Assembly: GCA_000017645.1 (NCBI GenBank)
Contig: CP000781.1
Location: 1,888,001-1,952,000, forward strand
Origin: Xanthobacter autotrophicus Py2
GTDB taxonomy: Bacteria; Pseudomonadota; Alphaproteobacteria; Rhizobiales; Xanthobacteraceae
Length of the DNA stretch: 64,000 bases
Reading direction: 5' to 3'
The notes under the pieces are model-generated. The model had not been told where the DNA came from. It was given only the letters and a program-made list of their open reading frames with translations, and searched no databases. The translations under genes were made by a program, and so were the position numbers. Positions 21,226 through 30,969 of this stretch are shown in pieces. The first letter of the stretch is position 1. Each line of letters begins with the position of its first letter.

Positions 21226-22569
21226 ATGAACATGGCCCTGCCCCGCCCCTTCCCCCTGCCCGCCCGCGCCACCGACGAGATCCTCACTCGCCTCGCCGCG
21301 CTTCACCCCAAGAAGATCGATCTGTCCCTGGCGCGGATGGGACGGCTGCTGGACGCCCTCGGCAATCCGGAGCGGCGGCTGCCGCCGACGATCCATGTGG
21401 CCGGTACCAACGGCAAGGGCTCCACCATCGCCTTCATGCGCGCCATGCTGGAGGCGGCAGGCCAGCGGGTGCACGTCTATACCTCGCCCCATCTGGTGCG
21501 CTTCAACGAACGCATCCGCCTCGGCGCGCCGGGGGGCGGCGTGCTGGTATCGGACGCGGCCCTCGCCGAGGCCCTCGACCGGACCGAGACCGCCAATGCC
21601 GGCCAGCCCATCACCCTGTTCGAGATCACCACGGCGGCGGCCTTCCTGCTGTTCGCCGAGCATCCGGCCGACGTGCTGCTGCTGGAGGTGGGCCTCGGCG
21701 GCCGGCTCGACGCCACCAATCTGGTGGCCGAGCCGCTGGCGAGCGTGATCACCCCCGTCTCCATCGACCATGTGGACTTCCTTGGCACCTCGGTGGAGGC
21801 CATCGCCAGCGAGAAGGCGGGCATCATCAAGCCGCGCCGGCCGGTGGTGGTCGGCTCGCAGGTGCCGGAGGCGCTCGCCGTCATCGAACGGGCGGCGGCG
21901 AAGAAGCTTGCGCCTTTGTTCGTGCGCGGCCAGCAGTGGAACGTCAGCGAGGAAGCCGGCCGCCTCGTCTATGCCGACGAGGACGGCTTGCTGGACCTGC
22001 CGCGCCCGCGCCTCGTGGGACCGCACCAGATCGACAATGCCGGCCTTGCGGTGGCGACGCTGCGCGCCGTGAAGCTGCCGGCGGCCCATGAGGCCGGCAT
22101 CCTCCAGGCCGACTGGCCGGCGCGGCTCCAGCGCCTGCCCTCGGGGCCGCTGGTGGCGCGGGCGCCGGCCGGCGTGGAGGTGTGGCTTGACGGCGGGCAC
22201 AATGCCGCCGGCGGTGCCGCCCTCGCCCATGCTTTGTGCGAGCTTGAGGAGCGCTATTCGCGCCCCCTCGTGCTCATCCTCGGCATGCTGGGCACCAAGG
22301 ATGTCACCGGCTTCCTCACGCCCTTCGCCGGGCTGGTGAGGGAGGCCATCGCCGTGCCGGTGCCCGGCGAGCATGCCGGCCTCAAGCCCGAGGACGTGGC
22401 CGCCGCCGCCATGGGCCTCGGCATGTCGGCGCGGGTCGCCCGCGACGTGGGCAGCGCCCTCGACAGCATCACCCGCACCTCGCAGGTGCCGCCGCCGCGA
22501 GTGCTGATCTCCGGCTCGCTCTATCTTGCCGGAGCGGTGCTCGCCGCCAACGGCGCCGAGCCGGCCTGA
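21226..22569 (+). CDS. folC: Folylpolyglutamate synthase / dihydrofolate synthase
   Basis: 447 residues from the ATG at 21226; an ATG at 21232 is an equal choice. Adds glutamate to dihydropteroate and to folates. The ATP loop is [11 protein letters not shown] (about 51-61), followed by [27 protein letters not shown] and [13 protein letters not shown], all standard for Mur-ligase-type FolC; the C-terminal domain has [10 protein letters not shown]. It follows accD by 50 bp and converges on edd. The trxA that often comes next in relatives is absent. Confidence 0.95.
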   Translation: MNMALPRPFPLPARATDEILTRLAALHPKKIDLSLARMGRLLDALGNPERRLPPTIHVAGTNGKGSTIAFMRAMLEAAGQRVHVYTSPHLVRFNERIRLGAPGGGVLVSDAALAEALDRTETANAGQPITLFEITTAAAFLLFAEHPADVLLLEVGLGGRLDATNLVAEPLASVITPVSIDHVDFLGTSVEAIASEKAGIIKPRRPVVVGSQVPEALAVIERAAAKKLAPLFVRGQQWNVSEEAGRLVYADEDGLLDLPRPRLVGPHQIDNAGLAVATLRAVKLPAAHEAGILQADWPARLQRLPSGPLVARAPAGVEVWLDGGHNAAGGAALAHALCELEERYSRPLVLILGMLGTKDVTGFLTPFAGLVREAIAVPVPGEHAGLKPEDVAAAAMGLGMSARVARDVGSALDSITRTSQVPPPRVLISGSLYLAGAVLAANGAEPA

Positions 22570-22579
22570 CCACATCGCC

Positions 22580-24433
22580 TCACGCGAAGGCGAAAATGCT
22601 TGCGCCCTTTTCGGCCTGGCCGACGGCGTTTCGGAAGGGGGCGAAGAGCTCGCGGCCGACGCCGGAGTGGGAAGCGCTGAGGTCCACGGTCACCGCCGGG
22701 CGGGCGGCCCATTCGGCGGCCGGGACCAGAACCTCGAGGGTGCCGGCCACCGCGTCCACGCGGATGAGGTCGCCGTCGCGCACCTTGGCGATGGCGCCGC
22801 CGTCCACCGCTTCCGGCGTCACATGGATGGCCGAGGGCACCTTGCCCGACGCCCCCGACAGCCGCCCGTCGGTAACGAGGGCCACCTTCAGCCCGCGATC
22901 CTGCAGCACGCCCAAGGGCGGCATCAGCTTGTGCAGCTCCGGCATGCCGTTGGCCTTGGGGCCCTGGAAGCGCAGAACCGCCACCATGTCGCCTGTCAGC
23001 TCGCCGGCCTTGAAGGCGGCCTGGAGCTCCTCCTGGGCATGGAACACCCGGGCCGGCGCCTCGATGACGTGGCGCTCGGGGGCCACCGCCGAGGTCTTGA
23101 TCACCGCCCGGCCGATGTTGCCGTCGAGCACCTTCAGCCCGCCGGTGGCCTGGAACGGATCGGCCGCCGTGCGCAGCACCTTGGCGTCACCGGTGACGGC
23201 GGGGCCGTCGCGCCAGGCAAGGCTGCCGTCTTCGGCCAGAACCGGCTCCTTGGTATAGGCCGCAAGCCCGCGCCCGAGGATGGTCTCGGCATCGGCATGC
23301 AAGAGACCTGCGCCCAGAAGCTCGCGGATGACGAAGGCCATGCCGCCGGCGGCGTGGAAGTGGTTCACGTCCGCCGTGCCGTTGGGATAGACCCGGGTGA
23401 GCAGGGGCGTGACCTCGGCGAGGTCGGAAAAGTCCTGCCAGGTGAGGGCGATGCCGCCGGCCGCCGCCATGGCCACCAGATGCAGGGTGTGGTTGGTGGA
23501 GCCGCCGGTGGCGTGCAGGCCGACGATGCCGTTCACGAACGCCTTCTCGTCCAGCATCCGCCCGGCGGGGATGTAATCGTTGCCCAGCGCGGTGATGGCC
23601 AGCGCCCGCTGCGCCGCGGCTTTCGTCAGCGCATCGCGCAAAGGCGTGTCCGGGGTCACGAAGGAGGCGCCGGGCAGATGCAGGCCCATGATTTCCATGA
23701 GCATCTGGTTGGTGTTGGCGGTGCCGTAGAAGGTGCAGGTGCCGGGGCCGTGGTAGGATTTGGATTCCGCCTCCAGCAGCGCGTCGCGGCCGACCTTTCC
23801 TTCCGCGAACAGCTGGCGGATCTTCGACTTCTCGGTGTTGGACAGGCCCGAGGTCATGGGACCGGACGGGATGAACACCGCCGGCAGATGGCCGAACGAC
23901 AGCGCCCCGATCACCAGCCCCGGCACGATCTTGTCGCAGATGCCGAGGAACACCGCCGCATCGAAGGTCTGGTGGGAGAGGGCCACGGCGGTGGAAAGCG
24001 CGATCACGTCGCGGGAGAACAAAGACAGCTCCATGCCGGCCTCGCCCTGGGTGACGCCGTCGCACATGGCGGGCACGCCGCCGGCCACCAGGGCCACGCC
24101 GCCGACCCCGCGCGCCGCTTCCCGCAGCAATTCCGGATAGCGCTCATAGGGCTGGTGGGCGGAGAGCATGTCGTTATAGGCGGTGACGATGCCGAGGCTC
24201 GCGCCCTGGCCCTCGCGCAGCACCGCCTTGTCGCCGGGGGCGCAGGCGGCGAAGCCGTGGGCCTGGTTGGCGCATCCCAGCGCCTGGCGGCGGGGCTTGT
24301 GGGCGGCAGCGGCGGCGATGCGGTCGAGATAGCGCTGTCTCTGGTCGCGGCTACGCTGCGCGATCCGCTCCGTCACCTCCCCGATACGGGCGTTCAGGGG
24401 GGCGGGCGAAGCGGACGGGGTGTCGGCAGACAT
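22580..24433 (-). CDS. edd: 6-phosphogluconate dehydratase
   Basis: 617 residues from the ATG at 24433 ([10 protein letters not shown]), with GCAGGAGACC upstream. The first dedicated Entner-Doudoroff step, giving KDPG. An IlvD/Edd-family Fe-S dehydratase: [27 protein letters not shown] and [11 protein letters not shown] hold the cluster and metal ligands. Length (about 600) and [16 protein letters not shown] N terminus separate it from dihydroxy-acid dehydratase. No eda, zwf or pgl is adjacent; the nearest gene is folC, convergent 10 bp away. Confidence 0.93.
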   Translation of the reverse strand: MSADTPSASPAPLNARIGEVTERIAQRSRDQRQRYLDRIAAAAAHKPRRQALGCANQAHGFAACAPGDKAVLREGQGASLGIVTAYNDMLSAHQPYERYPELLREAARGVGGVALVAGGVPAMCDGVTQGEAGMELSLFSRDVIALSTAVALSHQTFDAAVFLGICDKIVPGLVIGALSFGHLPAVFIPSGPMTSGLSNTEKSKIRQLFAEGKVGRDALLEAESKSYHGPGTCTFYGTANTNQMLMEIMGLHLPGASFVTPDTPLRDALTKAAAQRALAITALGNDYIPAGRMLDEKAFVNGIVGLHATGGSTNHTLHLVAMAAAGGIALTWQDFSDLAEVTPLLTRVYPNGTADVNHFHAAGGMAFVIRELLGAGLLHADAETILGRGLAAYTKEPVLAEDGSLAWRDGPAVTGDAKVLRTAADPFQATGGLKVLDGNIGRAVIKTSAVAPERHVIEAPARVFHAQEELQAAFKAGELTGDMVAVLRFQGPKANGMPELHKLMPPLGVLQDRGLKVALVTDGRLSGASGKVPSAIHVTPEAVDGGAIAKVRDGDLIRVDAVAGTLEVLVPAAEWAARPAVTVDLSASHSGVGRELFAPFRNAVGQAEKGASIFAFA

Positions 24434-25081
24434 TGGCGGTCTCCTGCGGGGGAGGGGGCGATCTTCAGGATAAAGCATGTAGGGCATTTGCTGCCCCAGC
24501 GCACGCGCCGATCAAATCGATTTGATCCCAGCCGCCGCGCTCACGCCGGCCTCAGATCGAGCCGCCAAGGCGGAATGCCCGCCCCCTCATGCACAGGCGG
24601 AATACCAGCGCCGGTGCCGCTCAGACCGGCTATGCGCCCCAGTTGTCGGGATTGCGGATGGCGGGAGCTGTGGTCGGCAAGGCTCGTCCCGCTCGCGGCT
24701 GACACAGCCCGGCAAGCCGTCGATCCAGACCGGCCGGATCAGCCCCGCCAGCTGCGGCGCAAGAGGCGGAGCCGGTGATCTGCGCGGCGCGCAGCTTCAC
24801 CAGTTCGAGTAGATGGGTAGCGGCGGGACGGCCTTGAAGGATCCGGCGCTATGCATGGTCACGATGGTCGCCGGTCGCAGGGATTGCGTCCCCATGTCGA
24901 GACCACACGCCGGAAAGTGACATGACCCGCGAAAAATCGCAGAGAACCCAGCCAACAGCCGCGCGGGAAATCCGTTCGCTGCTGCACAAAATGTGGCAAC
25001 AAGACCTGCCTTGCCCCGATGATCATCCATCCCTAGTCTTTCCGCCAGCGGGCCGATACGAGCCCGGCGGGAGGAAAAGGG
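24434..25081. other. Gene-free gap between edd and the GntR-type regulator
   Basis: 648 bp serving as the divergent upstream region of edd (left) and of the tandem regulator (right). Short open frames at 24522-24812 and 24922-25128 have no ribosome site or family signal. I see no clear operator; two TGGTC words near 24857-24868 have no matching GACCA at a useful distance. Confidence 0.5.
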
Positions 25082-26623
25082 ATGTCCGATGCCGCATTGG
25101 ACCTGAAGCTGTGCCTTCTTCGGGGTGAGACGCCAAGCCCGCTCGACCTCAACAGCTTTGCCGGCGCCGACCGCATCCGCCTGCGGACCCAAACCAAGTC
25201 GGCGGTCTCCGATCGCCTCGCCGTGCGCCTCCTGACCCTCATGGCATCGGGACGGCTGCCGCCGGGCGCCCGCCTGCCGCCGGAGCGGCAGATCGCCGAA
25301 ACCGTGTCGGTGAGCCGGGTGTGCGTGCGCACCGCGCTGGAGCGCCTGAAGAGCGCCGGCTACCTGCGCTCGATCCAGGGCTCCGGCACCCGCGTGAGCG
25401 AGTGTTACGCCGGCAGCAGCCTCGACCGGCTGATCGCGGCGAATTCCACCAATCTGCACGACCTGATGGAGATCTGCGGCCATCTGGACTCCTGGGCCCT
25501 GGTGCGGGCCATGCGGCACGGCGCCAGCGAACCGAGGGACCGGCTGGTGGCATTGCTGACGCAGCCGGTGTCGTCCGCGCACTTCGCCGAGCGCGAGGCG
25601 GACGTGCGCTTCGCGCTGGCGGAGGCGACCCAGAGCGAGGTCTTCCTGTGGCTCATGCGCCACCTGTCCCGCGGCCTCGAACGCGCCCAGGCGAGCCCGG
25701 CCAGCGAGACCGAGCGGGCGCTCCAGGTCGCCTCCCACCGGCTGGCGCGAGCGTTGCGCCATGACGACCTGCCGGCGGCGAGCGTGGCGCTGGCGGAGCG
25801 CTCCGCCGCCCTGCTCCAGTGCAACTTCCATGGCGGTTCGACGCCCCGGCGCGGCGTGGGCGACCTTCTGGAAGGCGACGCCCTGCTCGCGGCCCTCACC
25901 ATCACCCAGCCCGACCAGTTGCGCGCGCGCCTCGTCGCGGAAATCGGCGTGCTGATGTCGGAAGCCAAGCTCTCCGACGGCGCCAAGCTGCCGAGCGAGC
26001 GCCAGCTCGCCGACCTGTTCGGCGTCAGCCGCATGTCGGTGCGCGAGGCCCTCGGCGCGCTCAAGGAGCAGGGGCTGGTGCGGGCCAGCGCGCGCACCGG
26101 CACCCATGTGTGGCAGGCGCCCCTCGGCGAGAGCGGGCAGGAGCTGCGCTGCATCGTCCAGCGCAGCGAGGCCAACCTCATGGATGTCTGCGCCCTGCGG
26201 CATTATCTGGAGGCGTGGTCGTCCCGGCGCGCCGCCGCGTGCGCCAGCGTGGACGATCTTTCCGACATGCGGCGCATCATCGGCGAGATGCGCCGGCCGA
26301 TCCCCGCGCTACGGCGCAAGATCGACCTCGACTTCCGCCTGCACCTCACCATCACCCGGGCGACGGGGAGCGCGGTGGCGCTCTACATCACCGAAGTGCT
26401 GCGCGACGTCTACTCGGTTTATTTCGACTATACGCTCACAGAGCTGTTTTCACCGCAACGCGACAGCCTTTTGCTGGAGCAGCATGTGGAGATCGTCGAC
26501 GCCATCATGGCCCGCGATCCCGATCGTGCCGGGCGGGCCATGGAGGCGCACTGCCACATCTTCCGCAATCTCTATGGCCTGCTGCACGACACCGAGCCGC
26601 CCACCGCGCACGCGCTGCATTGA
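25082..26623 (+). CDS. Tandem GntR/FadR-family transcriptional regulator (two wHTH-FCD units in one chain)
   Basis: 513 residues, twice the usual about 240. Unit 1: winged helix about 42-106 (RLPPGARLPPERQIAETVSV) and an FCD-like helical domain about 115-246. Unit 2: winged helix about 280-345 (GAKLPSERQLADLFGVSRMS) and FCD about 365-502. Unit 2 keeps the metal/effector ligands of FCD domains (D417, H421, H468, H490). Unit 1 keeps D174 and H219, but the other two positions are A178 and R240/S241, so it may not bind ligand. GGAGGAAAAGGG precedes the ATG. It faces the end of the leftward acyl-CoA operon and probably controls that cluster. The fusion is seen directly; the target is inferred. Confidence 0.85.
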   Translation: MSDAALDLKLCLLRGETPSPLDLNSFAGADRIRLRTQTKSAVSDRLAVRLLTLMASGRLPPGARLPPERQIAETVSVSRVCVRTALERLKSAGYLRSIQGSGTRVSECYAGSSLDRLIAANSTNLHDLMEICGHLDSWALVRAMRHGASEPRDRLVALLTQPVSSAHFAEREADVRFALAEATQSEVFLWLMRHLSRGLERAQASPASETERALQVASHRLARALRHDDLPAASVALAERSAALLQCNFHGGSTPRRGVGDLLEGDALLAALTITQPDQLRARLVAEIGVLMSEAKLSDGAKLPSERQLADLFGVSRMSVREALGALKEQGLVRASARTGTHVWQAPLGESGQELRCIVQRSEANLMDVCALRHYLEAWSSRRAAACASVDDLSDMRRIIGEMRRPIPALRRKIDLDFRLHLTITRATGSAVALYITEVLRDVYSVYFDYTLTELFSPQRDSLLLEQHVEIVDAIMARDPDRAGRAMEAHCHIFRNLYGLLHDTEPPTAHALH

Positions 26624-26649
26624 TTGGGGGCGTTGTCGCCCCCAATTCC

Positions 26650-27456
26650 TCAGCGGCCGGAGAAGCCGGGCTTGCGTTTGTCGCGGAAGGCGTTCACCGC
26701 CTCCTGGTGGTCGGCGGTGATGTTGGACAGGGCCTCATAGGCGAGGCTCGCGTCCATGACGCCATGGACGATGCGCTTCAGCTCGATGTTGGTGGCCACC
26801 TTCGACCAGCGGATGGCCTTGGTGGCGCCCGCCAGCAGCTTGCCCACATAGGCCTCCACCGCCGCGTCCAGCTCGGCGGCGGGAACGGCGTGGTTGATGA
26901 GGCCGATCTCGGCCGCGCGCGGGGCGGTCAAGAGGTCGCCGCTCATGAGGAATTCCTTGGCCCGCGCATAGCCGATGAGCTGCGGCCAGATGGCGGCGCC
27001 ACCATCGCCAGCGACGAAGCCAACCGCCACATGGGGATCGCCGATCTTGGCGTCCGACGCGGCGAAGACCACATCGCACATCAGGGCCAGCGTCGCCCCA
27101 AGGCCGGTGGCGTGGCCGTTGACGCGGGCGATGAGCGGCTTCTCCAGATCCAGCATGGAGAAGACGATGCGCTTGGCCTCCCGCGCCGTCTGCTCGAAGG
27201 TGTGGGGATGGTCGATCATCTCCTGCATCCAGTTGATGTCGCCGCCGGAGGAGAAGGCCCGTCCCGCCCCGGTGAACACCACCACGTCGCTGCCGGGATC
27301 GCTGGCGATGTCGTAGAACACCTCGGACAATTCCTCATGCATGACCTTGTCGGCCGCGTTGAGGAAATCCGGGCGGTTCATGGTGAGGGTCAAGAGCCGG
27401 CCCTTGCGCTCGATCTTCAGGGTCTCGTAGCGCTCTTCCAGGGGGATCCGCTTCAT
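26650..27456 (-). CDS. Enoyl-CoA hydratase/isomerase family protein
   Basis: 268 residues. Crotonase fold: the oxyanion-hole segments FSSGGDINWMQ (about 66-76) and GHATGLGATLALMCDVVFA (about 114-132) are present. At the two usual catalytic glutamate positions I see no obvious Glu pair (VGFVAGDGGAAIWPQ), so hydration by the standard mechanism is not certain; isomerase, hydrolase or ring-hydrolysing relatives are alternatives. Last gene of the leftward operon quinone oxidoreductase - two acyl-CoA dehydrogenases - this gene, 42 bp after the preceding one. Confidence 0.82.
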   Translation of the reverse strand: MKRIPLEERYETLKIERKGRLLTLTMNRPDFLNAADKVMHEELSEVFYDIASDPGSDVVVFTGAGRAFSSGGDINWMQEMIDHPHTFEQTAREAKRIVFSMLDLEKPLIARVNGHATGLGATLALMCDVVFAASDAKIGDPHVAVGFVAGDGGAAIWPQLIGYARAKEFLMSGDLLTAPRAAEIGLINHAVPAAELDAAVEAYVGKLLAGATKAIRWSKVATNIELKRIVHGVMDASLAYEALSNITADHQEAVNAFRDKRKPGFSGR

Positions 27457-27498
27457 GGGAGAAAGGTCTTTCTTCGTCTTGAAGGTGTGTTGAAGACT

Positions 27499-28563
27499 TC
27501 ACGCGGCGACGCCGAAGCGGGCGAGATGCTCCTGCGTGGAGCCGAACAGCGCCGCATGGGTCTGGAGGCGTTTGTAGACGTGGCCGATGCGGTATTCCTG
27601 CGTGACGCCGATGCCGCCGCTGACCTGGATGCACCGGGCCACCGCCTTGAGGCCCTGCATGCCGGCATAGGCCTTGAGCGCTGACGCCGCCCGCGCGCGC
27701 TCTCCGGCCGGCCCGGCAAGGGCATCCGCCGCCCACATCAGCAGGGAACGCATCTGCGCGATCTCACAGAAGCTCTCGGCCATCATGTGCTGCACCGCCT
27801 GGAACGACGCCAGAGGCGCGCCGAACTGGGTGCGGTCCTTGAGATAGGACACGGTGAGAGCGAGCCCCGCATCGGCCGCGCCGAGGGCTTCCGCGGAGGC
27901 CCCCACCGCCGCCGCATCGGCGAGGAGCGCGGCAAGCTCGAAGGCCGCTTCGCCCCGCGCCACGATGGCGTCCGGCGCCACCGGCAGGTTGGCGAAGCTG
28001 AGCACGGCGGCGGTTCGGCCGTCCATCAGCAATGTCCGGTCCAGCGCCGCCGCGGCCGATGCCGGCAGCAGCAGCACCGCCGCGCCATTCGCCGAGCCGG
28101 AGCCCACGGGCACGATCCAGTGGGTGGCAAGGTCGATGCCGAGGGCCAGCCGGCTACGCCCGGACAACAATGTCCCGCCCTCGCCCAGCCGCAGGCCGGC
28201 ATCGGGGACATAGGCCAAGCGCACGCTGCCCGCCTGAAGGCCATCCGCCAGAGGTTGCGCCACCTCAAGTGGGAGGGCCGCCAGCACGGGCGCGGCCAGA
28301 AGGAGGCTCGCCAGCAGCGGCGCCTCGTCCAGCACGCGGCCGGCCTCCTCCAGGATCACCATACATTGGGCGGCATCGCCGCCGATGCCGCCCAGCGCCT
28401 CCGGCAGGCCGAGAGCAAACCAGCCCAGCTCCGCCATGGCGCGCCAGCGCGCCTTCGGATCGCACGCGCGGGTAGGCGACCAGGCGTAAGTGTCTTCAAG
28501 GAAGCGCCGCGCGCTGTCGCGCAGCAGCGCATCCTCCTCGCGTCGGTGTTCGGATCTGCGCAT
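27499..28563 (-). CDS. Acyl-CoA dehydrogenase, small non-catalytic-type subunit
   Basis: 354 residues. ACAD layout: N-terminal helices with AELGWFALGLPEALGGIGGD, a weakly conserved middle, and a C-terminal helical domain with YLKDRTQFGAPLASFQAVQH and QVSGGIGVTQEY. The C-terminal catalytic-Glu position (YEGT in standard enzymes) reads LFGST, and the alternative helix-G position has no Glu, so this chain probably pairs with the 396-residue dehydrogenase directly upstream (6-bp gap) as a hetero-oligomer, as known for pimeloyl-CoA and steroid side-chain ACAD pairs. The pairing is inferred. Confidence 0.83.
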   Translation of the reverse strand: MRRSEHRREEDALLRDSARRFLEDTYAWSPTRACDPKARWRAMAELGWFALGLPEALGGIGGDAAQCMVILEEAGRVLDEAPLLASLLLAAPVLAALPLEVAQPLADGLQAGSVRLAYVPDAGLRLGEGGTLLSGRSRLALGIDLATHWIVPVGSGSANGAAVLLLPASAAAALDRTLLMDGRTAAVLSFANLPVAPDAIVARGEAAFELAALLADAAAVGASAEALGAADAGLALTVSYLKDRTQFGAPLASFQAVQHMMAESFCEIAQMRSLLMWAADALAGPAGERARAASALKAYAGMQGLKAVARCIQVSGGIGVTQEYRIGHVYKRLQTHAALFGSTQEHLARFGVAA

Positions 28564-28569
28564 GGCTCC

Positions 28570-29760
28570 TCACATCCCCAGCACGGTGCGGGCAATGATG
28601 GTCTTCTGGATCTCGTTGGCTCCGGCATAGATGGTCACCACGCGGCGGAAGAGGTGGCGCTCGGCCCAGCCCGCCGCCTGCGTGGCGGCCGCCCCCGCTT
28701 CCCCATCCACCTCACCATGGCTCTGCCGGATGCCCTCTTCGCCGAGCACCTCCATGGCCAGCTCGCTGATGCGCTGCTGCAGTTCGGAGCCGATGACCTT
28801 GAGGATGGAGGCTTCCGGCCCCGGCTCGCGGCCGTCGGTCTGGTCGGCGAGTACGCGCAGGACCGTGACCTCCAGGGCGCTGAGTTCCACGTCGAGGGCC
28901 GCGAAGCGCCGCTGGAAAACCGGATCGTCGAGGACGCTGCCGCCCGCCGGCCCACTCATCTGCCGCGCCAGCTCCTTCAGCCGAGTGAACTCACGCCGCG
29001 AGCGGTGGACCTGGGCGTTGTTGGTGCGCTCGTGGCTGAGCAGGAACTTGGCATAGGTCCAGCCCTTGTCGATCTCGCCGATGAGGGCGTCGTCGGGCAC
29101 GAAGACGGCGTCGAGGAAGGTGGTGTTCACCGAATGGGCACCGTCGATGGTGATGACCGGCTGCAGCGAGACGCCCTTGGCCGTCATGTCGACGATGAAC
29201 AGAGACAGTCCGGCCTGGGGCTTCGCCTGCGGATTGGTCCGCGCGAGGCAGATCATGTAGTCCGCGAAATGGCCTTCGGTGGTCCAGGCCTTGGCGCCGT
29301 CGATGACATAGCCGCCCTCCACCTTGCGCGCCGTGGTCTTGAGGCTGGCAAGATCCGAGCCTGCATTGGGCTCGCTGTAGCCCTGGCACCAGAAGGTCGC
29401 GCCGGAGCGGATGCCCGGCAGGTAGGCCTCTTTCTGCGCCTGCGAGCCGAAGGTGTAGAGGGTGGGGCCGACGAGATAGACGCCGAACACGCTCAGCGGC
29501 GGGGCATCGGCGTCCGCGCATTCGGCCTCGAACAGGAAGCGCTGGATGGGGGTCCAGCCCGGCCCGCCATAGGTCTGCGGCCAGTGGTGCGCGGCCCAGC
29601 CCTTGGCGTCGAGAATGGCGTTCCAGCGGGCCATGTCGGCGCGAGAGAGATGGATGCCGGCCCGGACCCTGGCGGCAAGGTCCGCGGGCAGATTGGCGCG
29701 GATGAAGGCCCGTACCTCGGCGCGAAACGCCTGTTCCGCATCGCTGAAGAAGGTGTCCAT
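28570..29760 (-). CDS. Acyl-CoA dehydrogenase, large subunit
   Basis: 396 residues; FAD-dependent alpha,beta-desaturation of an acyl-CoA. WCQGYSEPNAGSDLASLKT (about 124-142) and YVIDGAKAWTTEGHFAD are the FAD- and substrate-binding segments, and the C terminus has VTIYAGANEIQKTIIA. The normal YEG glutamate is Ala here, but LLSHERTNN offers a Glu at the position used by isovaleryl-CoA-type enzymes, which suggests a branched or cyclic substrate. Nine bases after the quinone-oxidoreductase gene, six before the small subunit. Confidence 0.88.
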   Translation of the reverse strand: MDTFFSDAEQAFRAEVRAFIRANLPADLAARVRAGIHLSRADMARWNAILDAKGWAAHHWPQTYGGPGWTPIQRFLFEAECADADAPPLSVFGVYLVGPTLYTFGSQAQKEAYLPGIRSGATFWCQGYSEPNAGSDLASLKTTARKVEGGYVIDGAKAWTTEGHFADYMICLARTNPQAKPQAGLSLFIVDMTAKGVSLQPVITIDGAHSVNTTFLDAVFVPDDALIGEIDKGWTYAKFLLSHERTNNAQVHRSRREFTRLKELARQMSGPAGGSVLDDPVFQRRFAALDVELSALEVTVLRVLADQTDGREPGPEASILKVIGSELQQRISELAMEVLGEEGIRQSHGEVDGEAGAAATQAAGWAERHLFRRVVTIYAGANEIQKTIIARTVLGM

Positions 29761-29769
29761 GGCGGCCTC

Positions 29770-30762
29770 TCAGGGGATCAGAATGAGCGAGCCGGTGGTG
29801 GTGCCGGCTTCAAGGCGGCGATGGGCCTCGCCCGCGTCCGCCAGCGGCAGGCTGAGCCCGACGGTTGGAGCCACAGCGCCGGAGGTGACCATGGCGAACA
29901 TCTCGTCCGCGCCGGCCTGAAGGTCCGGCAGGGTGCGCAGATGGGAGAACACGCCGGGCACCGCCACCGTGAGCGAGCGCTGCGGCCCGAGGCGCGCCAG
30001 CTCCACCGCCCCCAGCGGCTCGCCCACCTGGCCGAGATTGACCGCAAGGCCGAACGGCTTCAGGCAGTCCAGCGACTTCAGCAGCACGTCGCCCCCGAGG
30101 CCCTCATAGACCACGTCCACACCCGCCCCATCGGTGAGGCGGCGGGTCTCGGTCGCGAAATCCTGCTCCTTGTAGAGGATCACGTCGCAGCAGCCGGCCC
30201 GGAGCGCGTGCTCGGCCTTCGTCGGCGAGCCCACGGTGCCGATCACCCGCGCGCCCAGCGCCTTGGCCCATTGCACGAGGAGGAGGCCGAGGCCGCCGGC
30301 CGCCGCGTGCACCAGCACGGTGTCGCCGGCCGCGACCCGCCGCACCCGGGTAAACAGCATGTGGGCCGTCATGCCCTGAAGCATGAGGGCGGCCGCCGCC
30401 TCGAACGAAATGGCGTCGGGCAGCTTCACCAGAGCGGCCTCCGGCAGCACGCGGGCGCTGGCATAGGAGCCCACCGGAGGCCCCGCATAGGCCACCCTGT
30501 CGCCGGCCCTGAGGCGCGTCACGCCCGGCCCCACTTCCTCCACCACGCCGGCGGCTTCCACCCCGATGGCGCCCGGCAGGTGGGGAATGGGGAACACGCC
30601 CCGGCGATGGTAGATGTCGATGAAATTGATGCCCACCGCATGCTGGCGCACCAGCACCTCCCCGGCGCCCGGCGCCGGCAGATCGACCTCTTGAAGGACG
30701 AGGGCATCGGCCGCCCCGTAGGCGGCGATCCGGACCTCGTGCGCACGGATACTCACGCTCAT
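29770..30762 (-). CDS. Quinone oxidoreductase / zinc-free MDR-family reductase
   Basis: 330 residues from the ATG at 30762, with AGCGGGAGGC upstream. NADPH-binding HAAAGGLGLLLVQWAKALG (about 151-169) and the N-terminal GroES-like fold with GINFIDIYHRRGVFP and GIEAAG-type sequence identify the QOR branch of medium-chain reductases. Structural and catalytic zinc cysteines are absent. It heads the leftward operon with two acyl-CoA dehydrogenases and a crotonase. It may reduce an enone or enoyl intermediate. Role in the pathway is inferred. Confidence 0.87.
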   Translation of the reverse strand: MSVSIRAHEVRIAAYGAADALVLQEVDLPAPGAGEVLVRQHAVGINFIDIYHRRGVFPIPHLPGAIGVEAAGVVEEVGPGVTRLRAGDRVAYAGPPVGSYASARVLPEAALVKLPDAISFEAAAALMLQGMTAHMLFTRVRRVAAGDTVLVHAAAGGLGLLLVQWAKALGARVIGTVGSPTKAEHALRAGCCDVILYKEQDFATETRRLTDGAGVDVVYEGLGGDVLLKSLDCLKPFGLAVNLGQVGEPLGAVELARLGPQRSLTVAVPGVFSHLRTLPDLQAGADEMFAMVTSGAVAPTVGLSLPLADAGEAHRRLEAGTTTGSLILIP

Positions 30763-30863
30763 GCCTCCCGCTGGCCTCTTCGAGCAAACACGCGGCGGCG
30801 ATGCGCCGCTTTGCCCGTTGCACCTGAGGGAACGGGAGAAGCCGGCGGCAAACAACGTGCTCA

Positions 30864-30884
30864 TTGGTCCGTCCGGAAGACCAA
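30864..30884. promoter_or_regulatory. FadR-like inverted repeat in a divergent promoter region
   Basis: TTGGTC (30864-30869), nine bases, GACCAA (30879-30884): a perfect 6-bp inverted repeat in the 207-bp gap between the leftward QOR operon and the rightward ligase gene. The half-sites TGGTC/GACCA are those of the E. coli FadR operator, which has only one base between them. A GntR/FadR-type regulator is encoded in the same cluster. Operator function is inferred. Confidence 0.5.
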
Positions 30885-30969
30885 AGCGGGTTTTGACGGC
30901 GGGCGGGCGGCCCTGCGAAATCGATGTCGATCCGCGCCGCCCACCGGTGGCGCTTGAGCGAGCGTGCCC

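Noticed and set aside
22526..24778. 750-residue rightward frame antisense to edd
   Set aside because: Shadow of edd, whose Fe-S and metal motifs are intact.
24522..25128. Two small frames in the gap before the tandem regulator
   Set aside because: No ribosome sites and no sequence pattern of a real protein.
27787..30957. 1056-residue rightward frame across the acyl-CoA genes
   Set aside because: Antisense to three clear genes. Composition (Arg, Gly, His) is that of a shadow frame and no family motif is seen.
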